From assembly GCA_938040735.1 (NCBI GenBank), contig CALHYE010000021.1, positions 1 to 64,000 of the forward strand: 64,000 nucleotides of DNA, in the 5' to 3' direction. The stretch is from an uncultured Bellilinea sp. (GTDB taxonomy: Bacteria > Chloroflexota > Anaerolineae > Anaerolineales > Anaerolineaceae). A model generated the notes under the pieces. It was given only the letters and a program-made list of their open reading frames with translations. It did not search any database and was not told the DNA's origin. Below, one piece after another: positions 44,778 to 52,966 of the stretch. The position numbers were made by a program, and so were the translations under genes. Numbering within the stretch: the first letter of the stretch is position 1; every line of letters begins with the position of its first letter.

Positions 44778-46133
44778 TCAGGATACCTGAAAGAGTTTTT
44801 GAAACCGTTGCCAGGTTTGAGAAGAAAGATGGCGGGCCTCGTAGGCAATTCTTTCTTCATCCAGCGTCAAAAGTTCACGATTGCGCATCAGGAACTGCCC
44901 CGCCACCATTGTTGAAGTTACCATGCTTTCATGAAAGCCAAAGATAATATGCCATGGCAAATTATCCTCATTCAATTCGGTAAAGGGATGGTAGTCCACA
45001 AAAATCAGATCAGCTTGCGCTCCTTCACAAATTACCCCCAACCCGCCAACATTGAATTGCTGTTCGGCAAGAGCGCGGTTGTTACGAACTGCCATCTCGA
45101 CCACGGTTGTAGCCGGCATTCGCCGGGGATCCCGATTCCACAACTTATGAGCCAGATAGGCCGTCTTCCATTCTTCCCACATCGCATTGGAAAAGCCGTC
45201 ATTTCCCAAACATACCCGGACACCTGCTCGCAGCATCCCTTCGGGTTGTGACATTCCTACAGCGTTGTTCATATTCGAACGCGGTTGATGGGTAACCCAT
45301 GTTTTGGTTTGCGCCAATAACTCTACTTCTCGCACATCCACATGAACCGCATGAACTGCGATACTCCGTTCGCCCAAAATGCCATGGCGGTAAAGCCGGT
45401 CCACAACTCTTTCACCGCACTTATACAGGCTGTCGTATTCATCTGCCGGATCTTCGGCAACGTGAATATGAAAACCGACCTCGTCAGGGGCTGCATTGCG
45501 GCATTTTTCCAAGGTCTCTTCGGAAAGGGTTAAGCTGGCATGGAGACCGAACATCGCTGCCAGTCTTCCAGGCAAAGGATTATTCTTTTTCGCCAGTTCG
45601 ATAAAGCGCAAATTTTCACGAATACCTTCTTCAACGCCTTTCTCGCCCTCTCGGTCGGTTACTTCATAACATAAAGAAGCCCTCACGCCAGCCTGAGCCA
45701 CCGCTTGAGCAATCTCATCCAGCGATCCGCTAATAGCGTTCGGTGAAGCGTGATGATCAATCAAAGTCGTTGTGCCATGCTTGACCGCGTCAATCAGGCA
45801 CACCAACGCCGAATAGCGCACATCTTCTAAACTGAGCGATTTATCCAGCGACCACCATAATTTTTCGAGGATCTCGGGAAAATCTTTTGCCGGGATACCG
45901 GGAATAGCCATTCCCCGCGCAAATGCTCCATAAAAATGGGTATGAGCGCATATATTACCCGGCATCACATACTGGCCGGCAGCATCAATCACCTCTTCAG
46001 CGGGATAGGTTTGTTTGATGTCCTCAAATGGAGCAATTTGAGTGATAACCCCATTTTGAATTAGTAAAGCCTTATCCTCAAGAATTTGATTGGGGATTTG
46101 CCAGGTAATGATCTTGCCGTTCTTGATTATCAT
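44778..46133 (-). CDS. ssnA: SsnA-like aminohydrolase
   Basis: A 451-residue amidohydrolase of the SsnA/chlorohydrolase group: metal ligands in CAHTHFYGAF, GLHASLTLS, HIHVAED and HAVHVD, and Asp in CLGNDGFSN. SsnA is linked with selenium-dependent molybdenum hydroxylases in purine breakdown; it probably deaminates or opens a purine-like ring. It is the first gene of the 15-gene operon. The ATG at 46133 has GAGG upstream; a GTG at 46139 is inside that site. The leader carries a terminator (see 46164-46197). Confidence 0.9.
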   Translation of the reverse strand: MIIKNGKIITWQIPNQILEDKALLIQNGVITQIAPFEDIKQTYPAEEVIDAAGQYVMPGNICAHTHFYGAFARGMAIPGIPAKDFPEILEKLWWSLDKSLSLEDVRYSALVCLIDAVKHGTTTLIDHHASPNAISGSLDEIAQAVAQAGVRASLCYEVTDREGEKGVEEGIRENLRFIELAKKNNPLPGRLAAMFGLHASLTLSEETLEKCRNAAPDEVGFHIHVAEDPADEYDSLYKCGERVVDRLYRHGILGERSIAVHAVHVDVREVELLAQTKTWVTHQPRSNMNNAVGMSQPEGMLRAGVRVCLGNDGFSNAMWEEWKTAYLAHKLWNRDPRRMPATTVVEMAVRNNRALAEQQFNVGGLGVICEGAQADLIFVDYHPFTELNEDNLPWHIIFGFHESMVTSTMVAGQFLMRNRELLTLDEERIAYEARHLSSQTWQRFQKLFQVS

Positions 46134-46163
46134 GTCCACCTCACTCTCTGGGACGGGAGGATG

Positions 46164-46197
46164 AATTTTAAAAAACCGAAAGGAATCCCTTTCGGTT
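46164..46197 (-). terminator. Leader terminator (attenuator) before the hydroxylase operon
   Basis: On the minus strand AACCGAAAGG and CCTTTCGGTT pair perfectly over a 4-base loop (hairpin 46197-46174), followed by a run of T (TTTTTTAAAA). It faces the minus strand only. No minus-strand gene ends here; the upstream gene at 46468 is divergent. It lies 30 to 64 bp before the ssnA-like ATG, so it would stop transcription before the operon unless blocked. Confidence 0.8.
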
Positions 46198-46200
46198 GGC

Positions 46201-46272
46201 TCAACGGTTGTACCGGAACAGGTACGAGGTATATTTGGATTTCGGGAAGGTAAATATATGGATATTTTTCAT
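46201..46272 (-). other. Possible leader peptide
   Basis: A 23-codon frame starts ATG at 46272 (MKNIHIFTF...) and ends with TGA 3 bp before the terminator hairpin. Such a position can couple translation to termination. There is no ribosome binding site before the ATG, so I consider it weak. Confidence 0.25.
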
Positions 46273-46276
46273 AGGA

Positions 46277-46361
46277 TCGGTGGAGGGGGTGGGCGGCACT
46301 TTTCGACGGGTTGACGAAAATTACCCGACGCCAGTCAAGATATTCTTGAACTGACCACCGA
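46277..46361 (-). ncRNA. Candidate structured leader (three-way-junction-like)
   Basis: On the minus strand, TCGGTGG (46361-46355) pairs with CCACCGA (46283-46277), a 7-bp closing stem. Inside are a hairpin (46353-46332, CAGT(T)CAAGA with TCTTGACTG) and another (CGGGT with ACCCG, 46327-46307), then a C-rich single strand. The first pairing strand (TTCGGT) could also pair with ACCGAA of the terminator arm, giving a possible switch. It does not match a riboswitch class I can name. The 333-bp gap 46134-46467 holds this element, the terminator and two divergent promoters. Confidence 0.45.
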
Positions 46362-46375
46362 ACCTTTACTCTTTT

Positions 46376-46403
46376 ATTTTAGCAGAATTTCGGCTCGAAG
46401 CAA
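46376..46403 (-). promoter_or_regulatory. Promoter of the ssnA-F420-hydroxylase operon
   Basis: On the minus strand TTGCTT (46403-46398) and TAAAAT (46381-46376) are separated by 16 bp. Transcription would start near 46369, leaving a leader of about 236 nt before the ssnA-like ATG. Confidence 0.55.
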
Positions 46404-46432
46404 TAATTCTTTCTGAATAATGACTTTTGTCA

Positions 46433-46438
46433 TATAAT
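46433..46438 (+). promoter_or_regulatory. -10 box of the M20 dipeptidase gene
   Basis: A consensus TATAAT lies 30 bp before the ATG at 46468, with a weak -35 (TTCTGA at 46411-46416). A short dyad ATGAC-TTTT-GTCAT (46420-46433) abuts the -10. It is divergent from the operon promoter, with the two -10 boxes 51 bp apart. Confidence 0.5.
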
Positions 46439-46467
46439 CAAACCATCTTCTTTCAGGAGAATTTTTT

Positions 46468-47850
46468 ATGCCAAACCGCCAGCAAGCGCTTGATTTCGCC
46501 AATGCCATGCGAGAATCCTATTTAGAACAATTGAAAGACTTTGTTCGCATCCCCTCTATTTCCACCGACCCCGAAAGAAAAGCCGATATGCAGGCTGCCG
46601 CAGAGTGGATCAGTGCCAAGTTCAGAGAAATCGGCTTGACCAATGTTTCGATTTACCCAACAAACGGTCATCCGGTTGTTTACGGTGAGTGTCGCTGCGC
46701 AGACCACTCCAACGCGCCAACCGTCTTAATTTACGGGCATTATGATGTCCAACCATCCGAACCCGACGATCTTTGGAAAAGCCCCCCCTTTGAGGCAACC
46801 GTCCGCGGGGACAATCTTTATGGGCGAGGCGCATCGGATATGAAGGGTCAGGTTGCAGCCACGATTTTTGCTGTTGAATCAATTCTCAAGAACGGAAAAA
46901 TGCCCGTAAATGTAAAGTTCATGATTGAAGGTGAAGAGGAAATTGGCTCGCCGAACTTAAGTTCCTTTATGGAAAGTCACAGGGATTTACTTGCCTGTGA
47001 TGTTGCCCTGAATCCCGACTCCGGGATGATTGCAGCGGATCTGCCCACCATCACCTATGCACTGCGCGGACTAGCCTACTTTGAACTACGCGTTTATGGG
47101 CCCGAGCACGATCTTCATTCGGGTTTATTTGGAGGAGTGGTTCATAACCCCGCTCAGGTCATCTGTGAACTGATTGCCGGGATGCACGATCCGGATGGCA
47201 GAATAACCCTGCCGGGTTTTTATGAACGAGTCCGTCCCCTTTCCGAAGAAGAAAGGACCGAACTGGCAAAACTACCAATGGATGACGAGTATTATCAACG
47301 CCAAACCGGTGTGCCTGCTTTGTATGGAGAAAAGGGTTTTACCCCCGTTGAAAGGGTGGGAGCTCGTCCCTCTCTGGATGTGAACGGCATTTATGCTGGT
47401 TTTACGGGCCAGGGACAAAAAACGGTCATACCCTCCTGGGCAATGGCGAAAATTTCCACCCGCCTTGTGCCGGATCAAGACCCTGCAGCGGTTTTCGATC
47501 AGCTAAAACAGTACTTAATGGAAAAAGCGCCTAAAACGGTTCGCTGGGAATTAATCCAAATGTCCTATGGGGCTGCATCAATATCGGATATCCATCATCC
47601 TGCTACTCAAGCCCTCGCCAATGCGTTTGTATCTGTGTGGGGCAAGTCCCCCGTTTACAAAAGAGAGGGCGGCAGTATCCCGGTTGTCGGAAATATGCAG
47701 CAAATTCTGGGCGTGGAGTCGGTTCTAACCGGTTTTGGATTATCCGACGATAACATTCATGCCCCCAACGAAAAGTTACACCTTCCAACCTGGTACAAAG
47801 GGATCCAGACATTAATTCATTTCTTTTACAATTATGGCGAGCAGAATTGA
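46468..47850 (+). CDS. M20 family dipeptidase
   Basis: A 460-residue metallopeptidase of the carnosinase/PepV-like M20 group. Metal ligands: H in YGHYDVQPSEPDD, D in GASDMKG, catalytic E and ligand E in EGEEEIGS; the dimerisation (lid) domain spans about 200-330. It hydrolyses dipeptides in the cytoplasm. It differs from the selenium-linked M20 protein YgeY. The start has CAGGAGA. It is divergent from the ssnA operon, and not clearly linked to it. Confidence 0.88.
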   Translation: MPNRQQALDFANAMRESYLEQLKDFVRIPSISTDPERKADMQAAAEWISAKFREIGLTNVSIYPTNGHPVVYGECRCADHSNAPTVLIYGHYDVQPSEPDDLWKSPPFEATVRGDNLYGRGASDMKGQVAATIFAVESILKNGKMPVNVKFMIEGEEEIGSPNLSSFMESHRDLLACDVALNPDSGMIAADLPTITYALRGLAYFELRVYGPEHDLHSGLFGGVVHNPAQVICELIAGMHDPDGRITLPGFYERVRPLSEEERTELAKLPMDDEYYQRQTGVPALYGEKGFTPVERVGARPSLDVNGIYAGFTGQGQKTVIPSWAMAKISTRLVPDQDPAAVFDQLKQYLMEKAPKTVRWELIQMSYGAASISDIHHPATQALANAFVSVWGKSPVYKREGGSIPVVGNMQQILGVESVLTGFGLSDDNIHAPNEKLHLPTWYKGIQTLIHFFYNYGEQN

Positions 47851-47869
47851 TTTAAACACCGGTTGAAAT

Positions 47870-48829
47870 ATGAGCACGGATCAATTAAAACTACCATCTT
47901 ACGGAGGACAGGCTCTCATTGAAGGAGTTCTCATGCGCGGTAAGTACGCCCTAGCGGCAGCCATGCGTACTCCCGATGGACAGATCATTATTGAAACCGA
48001 GTTGTTAAAAGGAATTTATCAATCCGGTTTGAGCAGAGTACCCTTCCTTCGTGGATTAATTCTTCTCTGGGATGCGTTAGGCTTAGGAACCCGTTACCTG
48101 ACCCGTTCGGCCAATTTACAAGGCGGCGAAGAAGAAAAAATCGAAGGGGCATCCTTGTATCTGACTCTAGCCGCCTCTTTAGCAATTGCCATTGGCTTAT
48201 TCTTTCTTACCCCAGCTGCTATTGGCAAAGCCATTCAGAACCTTACGGGAATTTCTTCCCTTGCCATGAACTTGATCGAGGGTATTTTACGGCTGGGCGG
48301 TGTTATCTTTTATATTTGGGCAATTGGGCGAATTCCGGATATCCAGCGGGTATTTGCCTATCATGGAGCAGAACATAAAACCATCAATGCCTTTGAATCT
48401 GGAGCCAATCTAAAACCCGAAACCGTCCAGCAATACCCTCTTGAACATCCCCGCTGCGGAACTTCTTTCCTTCTAACATTAATCGTCTTGTCTGTGTTGG
48501 TCTTTTCACTGGTAGGAAACCTACCGTTCGGATTATTGCTGCTTTCGAGAGTACTACTCATTCCGGTTTTAGCCATGCTGGCTTACGAATACATCCGTTT
48601 TACAGCGAATCATTTAGATCATCCGTTGATTCGGTGGATGATCCGCCCCAATCTGGCGTTGCAATCGCTGACAACCCGAGAACCGGACCTTGCCATGCTT
48701 GAAGTCAGCATCGCCTCGTTTAATGCCATGCTTGAACTGGAAAACCAATCGCAGCAAAGGATTAATTTCCCAAAATCTGAACCTGCAGCCGTCTCCGACG
48801 CGGTCGGACATCAAAATCCACCAGAATAA
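47870..48829 (+). CDS. DUF1385 membrane protein
   Basis: A 319-residue protein of DUF1385 (YqhQ): GGQALIEGVLMRGKYALAAAMR at the N-terminus, the membrane helices (about 95-118, 195-215, 218-240), and FAYHGAEHKTINAFE with HPRCGTSFLL. The family is widespread and of unknown function, possibly metal-dependent because of the conserved His. The last 68 bp overlap the convergent yjbQ-like gene. Confidence 0.88.
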   Translation: MSTDQLKLPSYGGQALIEGVLMRGKYALAAAMRTPDGQIIIETELLKGIYQSGLSRVPFLRGLILLWDALGLGTRYLTRSANLQGGEEEKIEGASLYLTLAASLAIAIGLFFLTPAAIGKAIQNLTGISSLAMNLIEGILRLGGVIFYIWAIGRIPDIQRVFAYHGAEHKTINAFESGANLKPETVQQYPLEHPRCGTSFLLTLIVLSVLVFSLVGNLPFGLLLLSRVLLIPVLAMLAYEYIRFTANHLDHPLIRWMIRPNLALQSLTTREPDLAMLEVSIASFNAMLELENQSQQRINFPKSEPAAVSDAVGHQNPPE

Positions 48830-49181
48830 TTTGCTGCCACATCCCAAGCACCAATTGATGATTTTGAACGGGAATCGTTACAGACGCCCCGAGAATTGCT
48901 GCGCGGATATGGCTGTGTCCATTTCCGTCACCCCAACGGGCATTGTGGGCGTAATTTTCGCCGGAAGGGGCAATCCTTTCAAACACCCTTCTTAAGTCTT
49001 GCAAACAACCCGGTTCATACTCAATGGTCGTCAACCCGCTTGTGCTGGAAGGTGTAAATATCAAACAAATCCCTGTTTCCACTTCGGTTTCCTTAAGGAC
49101 ATCGCTCACCTTTCCGGTCACATCAATAATATCGGTATTCCCATGAGTGTCAATTTCTATTTCTTTAACATAAATATTCAT
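48762..49181 (-). CDS. YjbQ/UPF0047 family protein
   Basis: A 139-residue UPF0047 (YjbQ) protein: DVTGKVSDVLKETEVETGICLIFTPSSTSGLT, HNARWGDGNGHSHIRAAILGAS and QIILVDFDVRPRRR. YjbQ of E. coli has weak thiamine-phosphate-synthase-like activity; the true role is uncertain. The ATG has GAGGTG upstream. Its C-terminal 68 bp overlap the convergent DUF1385 gene. Confidence 0.9.
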   Translation of the reverse strand: MNIYVKEIEIDTHGNTDIIDVTGKVSDVLKETEVETGICLIFTPSSTSGLTTIEYEPGCLQDLRRVFERIAPSGENYAHNARWGDGNGHSHIRAAILGASVTIPVQNHQLVLGMWQQIILVDFDVRPRRRRLQVQILGN

Positions 49182-49228
49182 ATATCACCTCGCCCAGCCG
49201 AAATTGCAGAAAATCAACCAAAAACTGC

Positions 49229-49256
49229 TTGACCGCTTACCGAACCTCATTATACT
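49229..49256 (+). promoter_or_regulatory. Promoter of the comEA-yqeY-pgpH operon
   Basis: TTGACC (49229-49234) and TATACT (49251-49256) are spaced by 16 bp, near consensus. Transcription would begin near 49263, which supports the ATG at 49291 as the comEA-like start. Confidence 0.6.
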
Positions 49257-49290
49257 GATATTGAAGAGATTGGGAATTGGCAAGAAACAT

Positions 49291-49872
49291 ATGGGAAAAA
49301 CAATTTACTCGATAGTATTTGGAATACTAATCGGATTGCTGGCTGCCGGATTAATTCTACTGATTTCAGCGCCTTCACAAAGCGCACCCATCCTGATTTT
49401 ACCCACACCTACCCCCTCTGCAATTGCCATTCATATTACAGGACAGGTGCAGCAACCGGGGTTATATCGCCTGCCGGCCGGCAGTCGAGTAGAGGATGCT
49501 CTACTGGCCGCAGGTGGCCTCACCCGTCAGGCTGATGTGGATCAAATCAACCTTGCCGCCCGATTAAGCGATGGGCAAAAATTAGTTGTACCGGAAAAAG
49601 GCGCGATTTTATCCCTCAACTATATTGATCCAACCCAATCTACCGCCAACTCAAATGAAGATAACCTCAGATTAATTGACCTTAATTCGGCTACTCAGCA
49701 GGAATTGGAGAGCCTCCCCGGCATCGGCCAGGCCAAAGCCAGTGAAATCATTGCATATCGGCAAAAAATTGGCAGATTTGTTACAATTGAAGAAATTCTA
49801 AATGTGCCGGGAATTGGATCGGCCTTATTTGAAAAGATCAAAGACTACATCACTGTGAATAATTCACCCTGA
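49291..49872 (+). CDS. comEA: ComEA-like DNA-binding protein (SLBB plus helix-hairpin-helix)
   Basis: A 193-residue protein with an N-terminal membrane anchor (about 5-27), a SLBB domain (about 48-100, HITGQVQQPGLYRLPAGSRVEDALLAAGG) and two helix-hairpin-helix motifs at the C-terminus (DLNSATQQELESLPGIGQAKA, then EILNVPGIGSALF). ComEA binds double-stranded DNA outside the membrane during natural transformation. No ComEC is in the window. It is first in an operon with yqeY. Confidence 0.9.
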   Translation: MGKTIYSIVFGILIGLLAAGLILLISAPSQSAPILILPTPTPSAIAIHITGQVQQPGLYRLPAGSRVEDALLAAGGLTRQADVDQINLAARLSDGQKLVVPEKGAILSLNYIDPTQSTANSNEDNLRLIDLNSATQQELESLPGIGQAKASEIIAYRQKIGRFVTIEEILNVPGIGSALFEKIKDYITVNNSP

Positions 49873-49890
49873 ACTGGGTTCGAGGAAAAA

Positions 49891-50337
49891 ATGGAACTTA
49901 AACAGCAAATTGAGATATCCTTGAAAGAAGCCATGCGCTCCGGTGATGAAACGCGCAAACGTACTTTGCGGTTAATCCTGGCCAGCATTAAGAATGCCGA
50001 AATTGATAAAGGCTCTGCTCTGGATGATGCCGGAGTTTTGGGAATCATTCAAAAAGAAGTGAAAATCCGAAAAGAAGCGCTGGAAGGCGCTGAACAGGCT
50101 CACCGTGAAGACCTCAAGGAAATGACTTTGGCGGAGATTAAGATTCTCGAAGAGTTTTTACCCACGCAGATGAATGAAGCAGAGTTGAAAGAACTGATCA
50201 AAACCGCCATTGAAGAAACCCAAGCCAAAAACCCTGCTGACACCGGTAAAGTTATGAAAGTCCTCATGCCAAAGGTACAGGGACGGGCGACAGGCGATCA
50301 GGTTAGCAAGCTGGTTCGGGAGTTGTTGTCTCAATAA
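49891..50337 (+). CDS. yqeY: GatB/YqeY domain protein
   Basis: A 148-residue YqeY protein: LKEAMRSGDETRKRTLRLILASIKNAEIDKG, EEFLPTQMNEAELKELIKTAI, DTGKVMKVLMPKVQGRATG. It resembles the tRNA-binding tail of GatB and may contribute to tRNA-dependent steps; its role is unproven. A GAGG site precedes the ATG. Confidence 0.92.
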   Translation: MELKQQIEISLKEAMRSGDETRKRTLRLILASIKNAEIDKGSALDDAGVLGIIQKEVKIRKEALEGAEQAHREDLKEMTLAEIKILEEFLPTQMNEAELKELIKTAIEETQAKNPADTGKVMKVLMPKVQGRATGDQVSKLVRELLSQ

Positions 50338-50343
50338 CAAGCG

Positions 50344-52518
50344 ATGAACGATAATCGCAGCGGGTTATTTGCCAGGCGGATAAATCGAAATCTTTTTCGA
50401 TTATCTTTACTGATACTTACCAGCATTTTATCTTGGGGAGCAATGGTATTGCCGATTGCCATCCGCCAGCCCATAGCACCTCTGCAAATTGGTGATGTTG
50501 CCTCCCAGGACATCCAGGCCCCTTACGACCTTTCTTACATCAGCGAAGTATTGACGGAACAAGCCCGTCAGGATGCCCGCAACCGGGTTGCGCCGGTATA
50601 TCTACCCGCCGATCCCGCCATCGCCCGCCGGCAAATCGAAAAATTAAGGGTCACCTTGAATTTCATCACCAACATCCGTTTTGATACTTTTGCTACAGCC
50701 GAACAAAAATTTGCTGATCTCTCCGCAATTCAAGATATTCAAATTTCTCCCGAAACAGCCGAGGCTATTTTAGAACTGAGCGACTCCCGCTGGCAAACTA
50801 TCCAGCAAGAATCGCTCTCGGTGTTGGAACAGGTCATGCGACGAACAATCCGCGATGATCAATTAGAAGACGCCCGTCGTAGTGTACCGACCTTGATCAG
50901 TTTTTCCCTGCCCGAAGATCAAGCAAAAATTGTTGCGGAGCTTGTAACACCTTTTGTAGTACCCAACAGTCTTTACAGCGCAGAATTGACTGAACGAGCA
51001 CGCGAAGAAGAGGCACGTAAGATTGAGCCAATCGTCAAAACATATCTTGCCGGAGAAACAATAATCCGTCGCGGACAAATTATTACACCGCTGACATGGG
51101 AAGCCTTAGCCGCTTACAATCTCATCCAACCGCGAAGTCAACAGGAAAATTTACTTGCAGCCTTTTCCCTGATCGGCCTGATTACGGTGTTTACCGGGCT
51201 TTACTTTAATCGCCGCAAAATGCCGCTGGTGGAAAACCTGAAAGGGCTATTACTCCTTTCCATTACATTTTTAGTCTTTTTATACGGCGCAAAAATTATC
51301 ATCCCCAACCGCACCGTACTGCCCTATATCTACCCGATCCCTGCTTTTGCGCTCTCGCTGGCCAGCCTGTTCAGCCTCGAAGCCGGTTTGATCTTTCCCT
51401 TAATCCTCTCGATTCTGGCAGCTTATGGCTTGCCCAATAGCCTCGATCTCACACTCTATTACATCCTGACCAGCATGGTCGGGGTACTGGTGATGGGCCG
51501 AGGGCGGCGCATTGCCAATTATTTTTGGGCCGGCGTTGCCATCGGCCTGACCGGTACGGCTATTATTCTGGCGTATCGGTTGCCCGACACCATAACCGAT
51601 TTGTTAGGAATTGCCACGCTCAGCGGCGCCGCCTTCCTAAACGGCTTGGCATCGGCCAGCCTGACATTGTTATTCCAGTTCCTGTTCGCCCAATTGCTCG
51701 GTATAACCACCGCCCTCCAATTGATGGACCTTCTTCGCCCGGATCATCCGTTGTTGCAGCATGTGTTGCGAACCATGCCGGGTTCCTACCAGCACTCGCT
51801 TCAGGTTTCCAATTTAGCAGAGCAAGCAGCCGAAGCCATTGGCGCTGACGCACTCCTGACTCGCGCCGGAGCAATATATCACGATATTGGCAAATCGTTA
51901 AATCCATCTTTTTTTATTGAGAACCAAATTGGCAACAAAATCGATTCCCATGATGATTTAGACCCAGAGGAAGCCGCTCAAATCATCATCCGTCACATCA
52001 CAGATGGGGTTTTGCTGGCTCAGAAACACCGCCTTCCTCGCCGGATTCAAGATTTTATCCTTGAACATCACGGCACATTGATCACCCGCTACCAGTATTC
52101 TCAGGCGCTCAAAGCAGCCGGCGGAGATCCAACCAAAGTGGACATCAACAAATTCCGTTACCCCGGCCCTCCACCGCAATCCAAAGAAACGGCAATTCTT
52201 ATGCTTGCCGATGGGGTGGAAGCCCGCGCCCGAGCCGAATTACCCAAAGATGATGAGGAACTCCGAAAAATTATTCGCGCTGTGATTGATTTTTGCCAGA
52301 AAGAAGGGCAGCTCGACAATACCAATCTCACCCTGCGCGACCTCAGTCTAATTACCGAATCATTTGTGAACACCTTGCGCAACACCTACCATCCCCGCAT
52401 CAAATATCCAGAGATTAAAACCCCTCAACAGACGGGTACAACCGAAAAAGAACCAGCGCCTATCGAAACATCCGTCAATCAAACTACCGAACCTCTTAAG
52501 GGTCACGATGATCATTAA
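50344..52518 (+). CDS. pgpH: PgpH-like 7TM-HD cyclic di-AMP phosphodiesterase
   Basis: A 724-residue membrane protein: TM1 (about 20-38), a large external 7TM-HDED-type domain (about 40-265), a cluster of six to seven helices (about 275-470) and a cytoplasmic HD domain (about 480-680) with HDIGKSLNPSFFIENQ, HDDLDPEEAAQIIIRH and LADGVEARARAELP. PgpH hydrolyses cyclic di-AMP to pApA. Its end overlaps ybeY by 11 bp; the same pgpH-ybeY-dgkA order is common in Gram-positive bacteria. Confidence 0.9.
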   Translation: MNDNRSGLFARRINRNLFRLSLLILTSILSWGAMVLPIAIRQPIAPLQIGDVASQDIQAPYDLSYISEVLTEQARQDARNRVAPVYLPADPAIARRQIEKLRVTLNFITNIRFDTFATAEQKFADLSAIQDIQISPETAEAILELSDSRWQTIQQESLSVLEQVMRRTIRDDQLEDARRSVPTLISFSLPEDQAKIVAELVTPFVVPNSLYSAELTERAREEEARKIEPIVKTYLAGETIIRRGQIITPLTWEALAAYNLIQPRSQQENLLAAFSLIGLITVFTGLYFNRRKMPLVENLKGLLLLSITFLVFLYGAKIIIPNRTVLPYIYPIPAFALSLASLFSLEAGLIFPLILSILAAYGLPNSLDLTLYYILTSMVGVLVMGRGRRIANYFWAGVAIGLTGTAIILAYRLPDTITDLLGIATLSGAAFLNGLASASLTLLFQFLFAQLLGITTALQLMDLLRPDHPLLQHVLRTMPGSYQHSLQVSNLAEQAAEAIGADALLTRAGAIYHDIGKSLNPSFFIENQIGNKIDSHDDLDPEEAAQIIIRHITDGVLLAQKHRLPRRIQDFILEHHGTLITRYQYSQALKAAGGDPTKVDINKFRYPGPPPQSKETAILMLADGVEARARAELPKDDEELRKIIRAVIDFCQKEGQLDNTNLTLRDLSLITESFVNTLRNTYHPRIKYPEIKTPQQTGTTEKEPAPIETSVNQTTEPLKGHDDH

Positions 52519-52966
52519 TATTCAAATTCAACCCCCTTTTGACAAGGAAATCCCAGAAGATTTGGTCTCGCGGGTCGGCCACGCAGTCCTGATGCAAAGA
52601 CCGGCTGATAGTCTGGTTGAAACAACGATTGTCCTCGCCGACGATGAAACGCTTCGCGAACTGAATTCTTCTCATCTGGGAATTGATGCCCCCACAGATG
52701 TTCTATCTTTCCCTGCCGATGAATTTGACCCGGATGAGCAAATGACTTACATCGGCGATGTGATCATCTCTGTTCCACGAGCAAAGGAACAAGCCAAAAC
52801 AGCGGGTCATCCTTTGGAAAATGAAATCAGCCTCTTAATCGTGCATGGCTTATTACACCTGTTGGGTTACGATCATGATAATGACGAACGAAAGGCAGTC
52901 ATGTGGAAAAAACAGGCCGAGATTCTCAACCGTCTGGGAATTCACATCAATCAACTTCCCGAATGA
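52508..52966 (+). CDS. ybeY: Endoribonuclease YbeY (16S rRNA maturation)
   Basis: A 152-residue YbeY: ELNSSHLGIDAPTDVLSFPAD and the zinc motif HGLLHLLGYDHDND, three His ligands. It is a metal-dependent RNase used in 16S rRNA 3'-end maturation and ribosome quality control. The start overlaps the pgpH-like gene and its stop overlaps dgkA. Confidence 0.95.
   Translation: MIINIQIQPPFDKEIPEDLVSRVGHAVLMQRPADSLVETTIVLADDETLRELNSSHLGIDAPTDVLSFPADEFDPDEQMTYIGDVIISVPRAKEQAKTAGHPLENEISLLIVHGLLHLLGYDHDNDERKAVMWKKQAEILNRLGIHINQLPE

Noticed and set aside
46277-46361. Leader as a ZTP riboswitch
   Set aside because: A GACTGGCG stretch is present, but the matching 3' CCGCCTGGGC-type segment is missing.
46468-47850. 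M20 peptidase as the selenium-linked YgeY
   Set aside because: Motifs match carnosinase/PepV-like dipeptidases better; the gene is divergent from the Mo operon.
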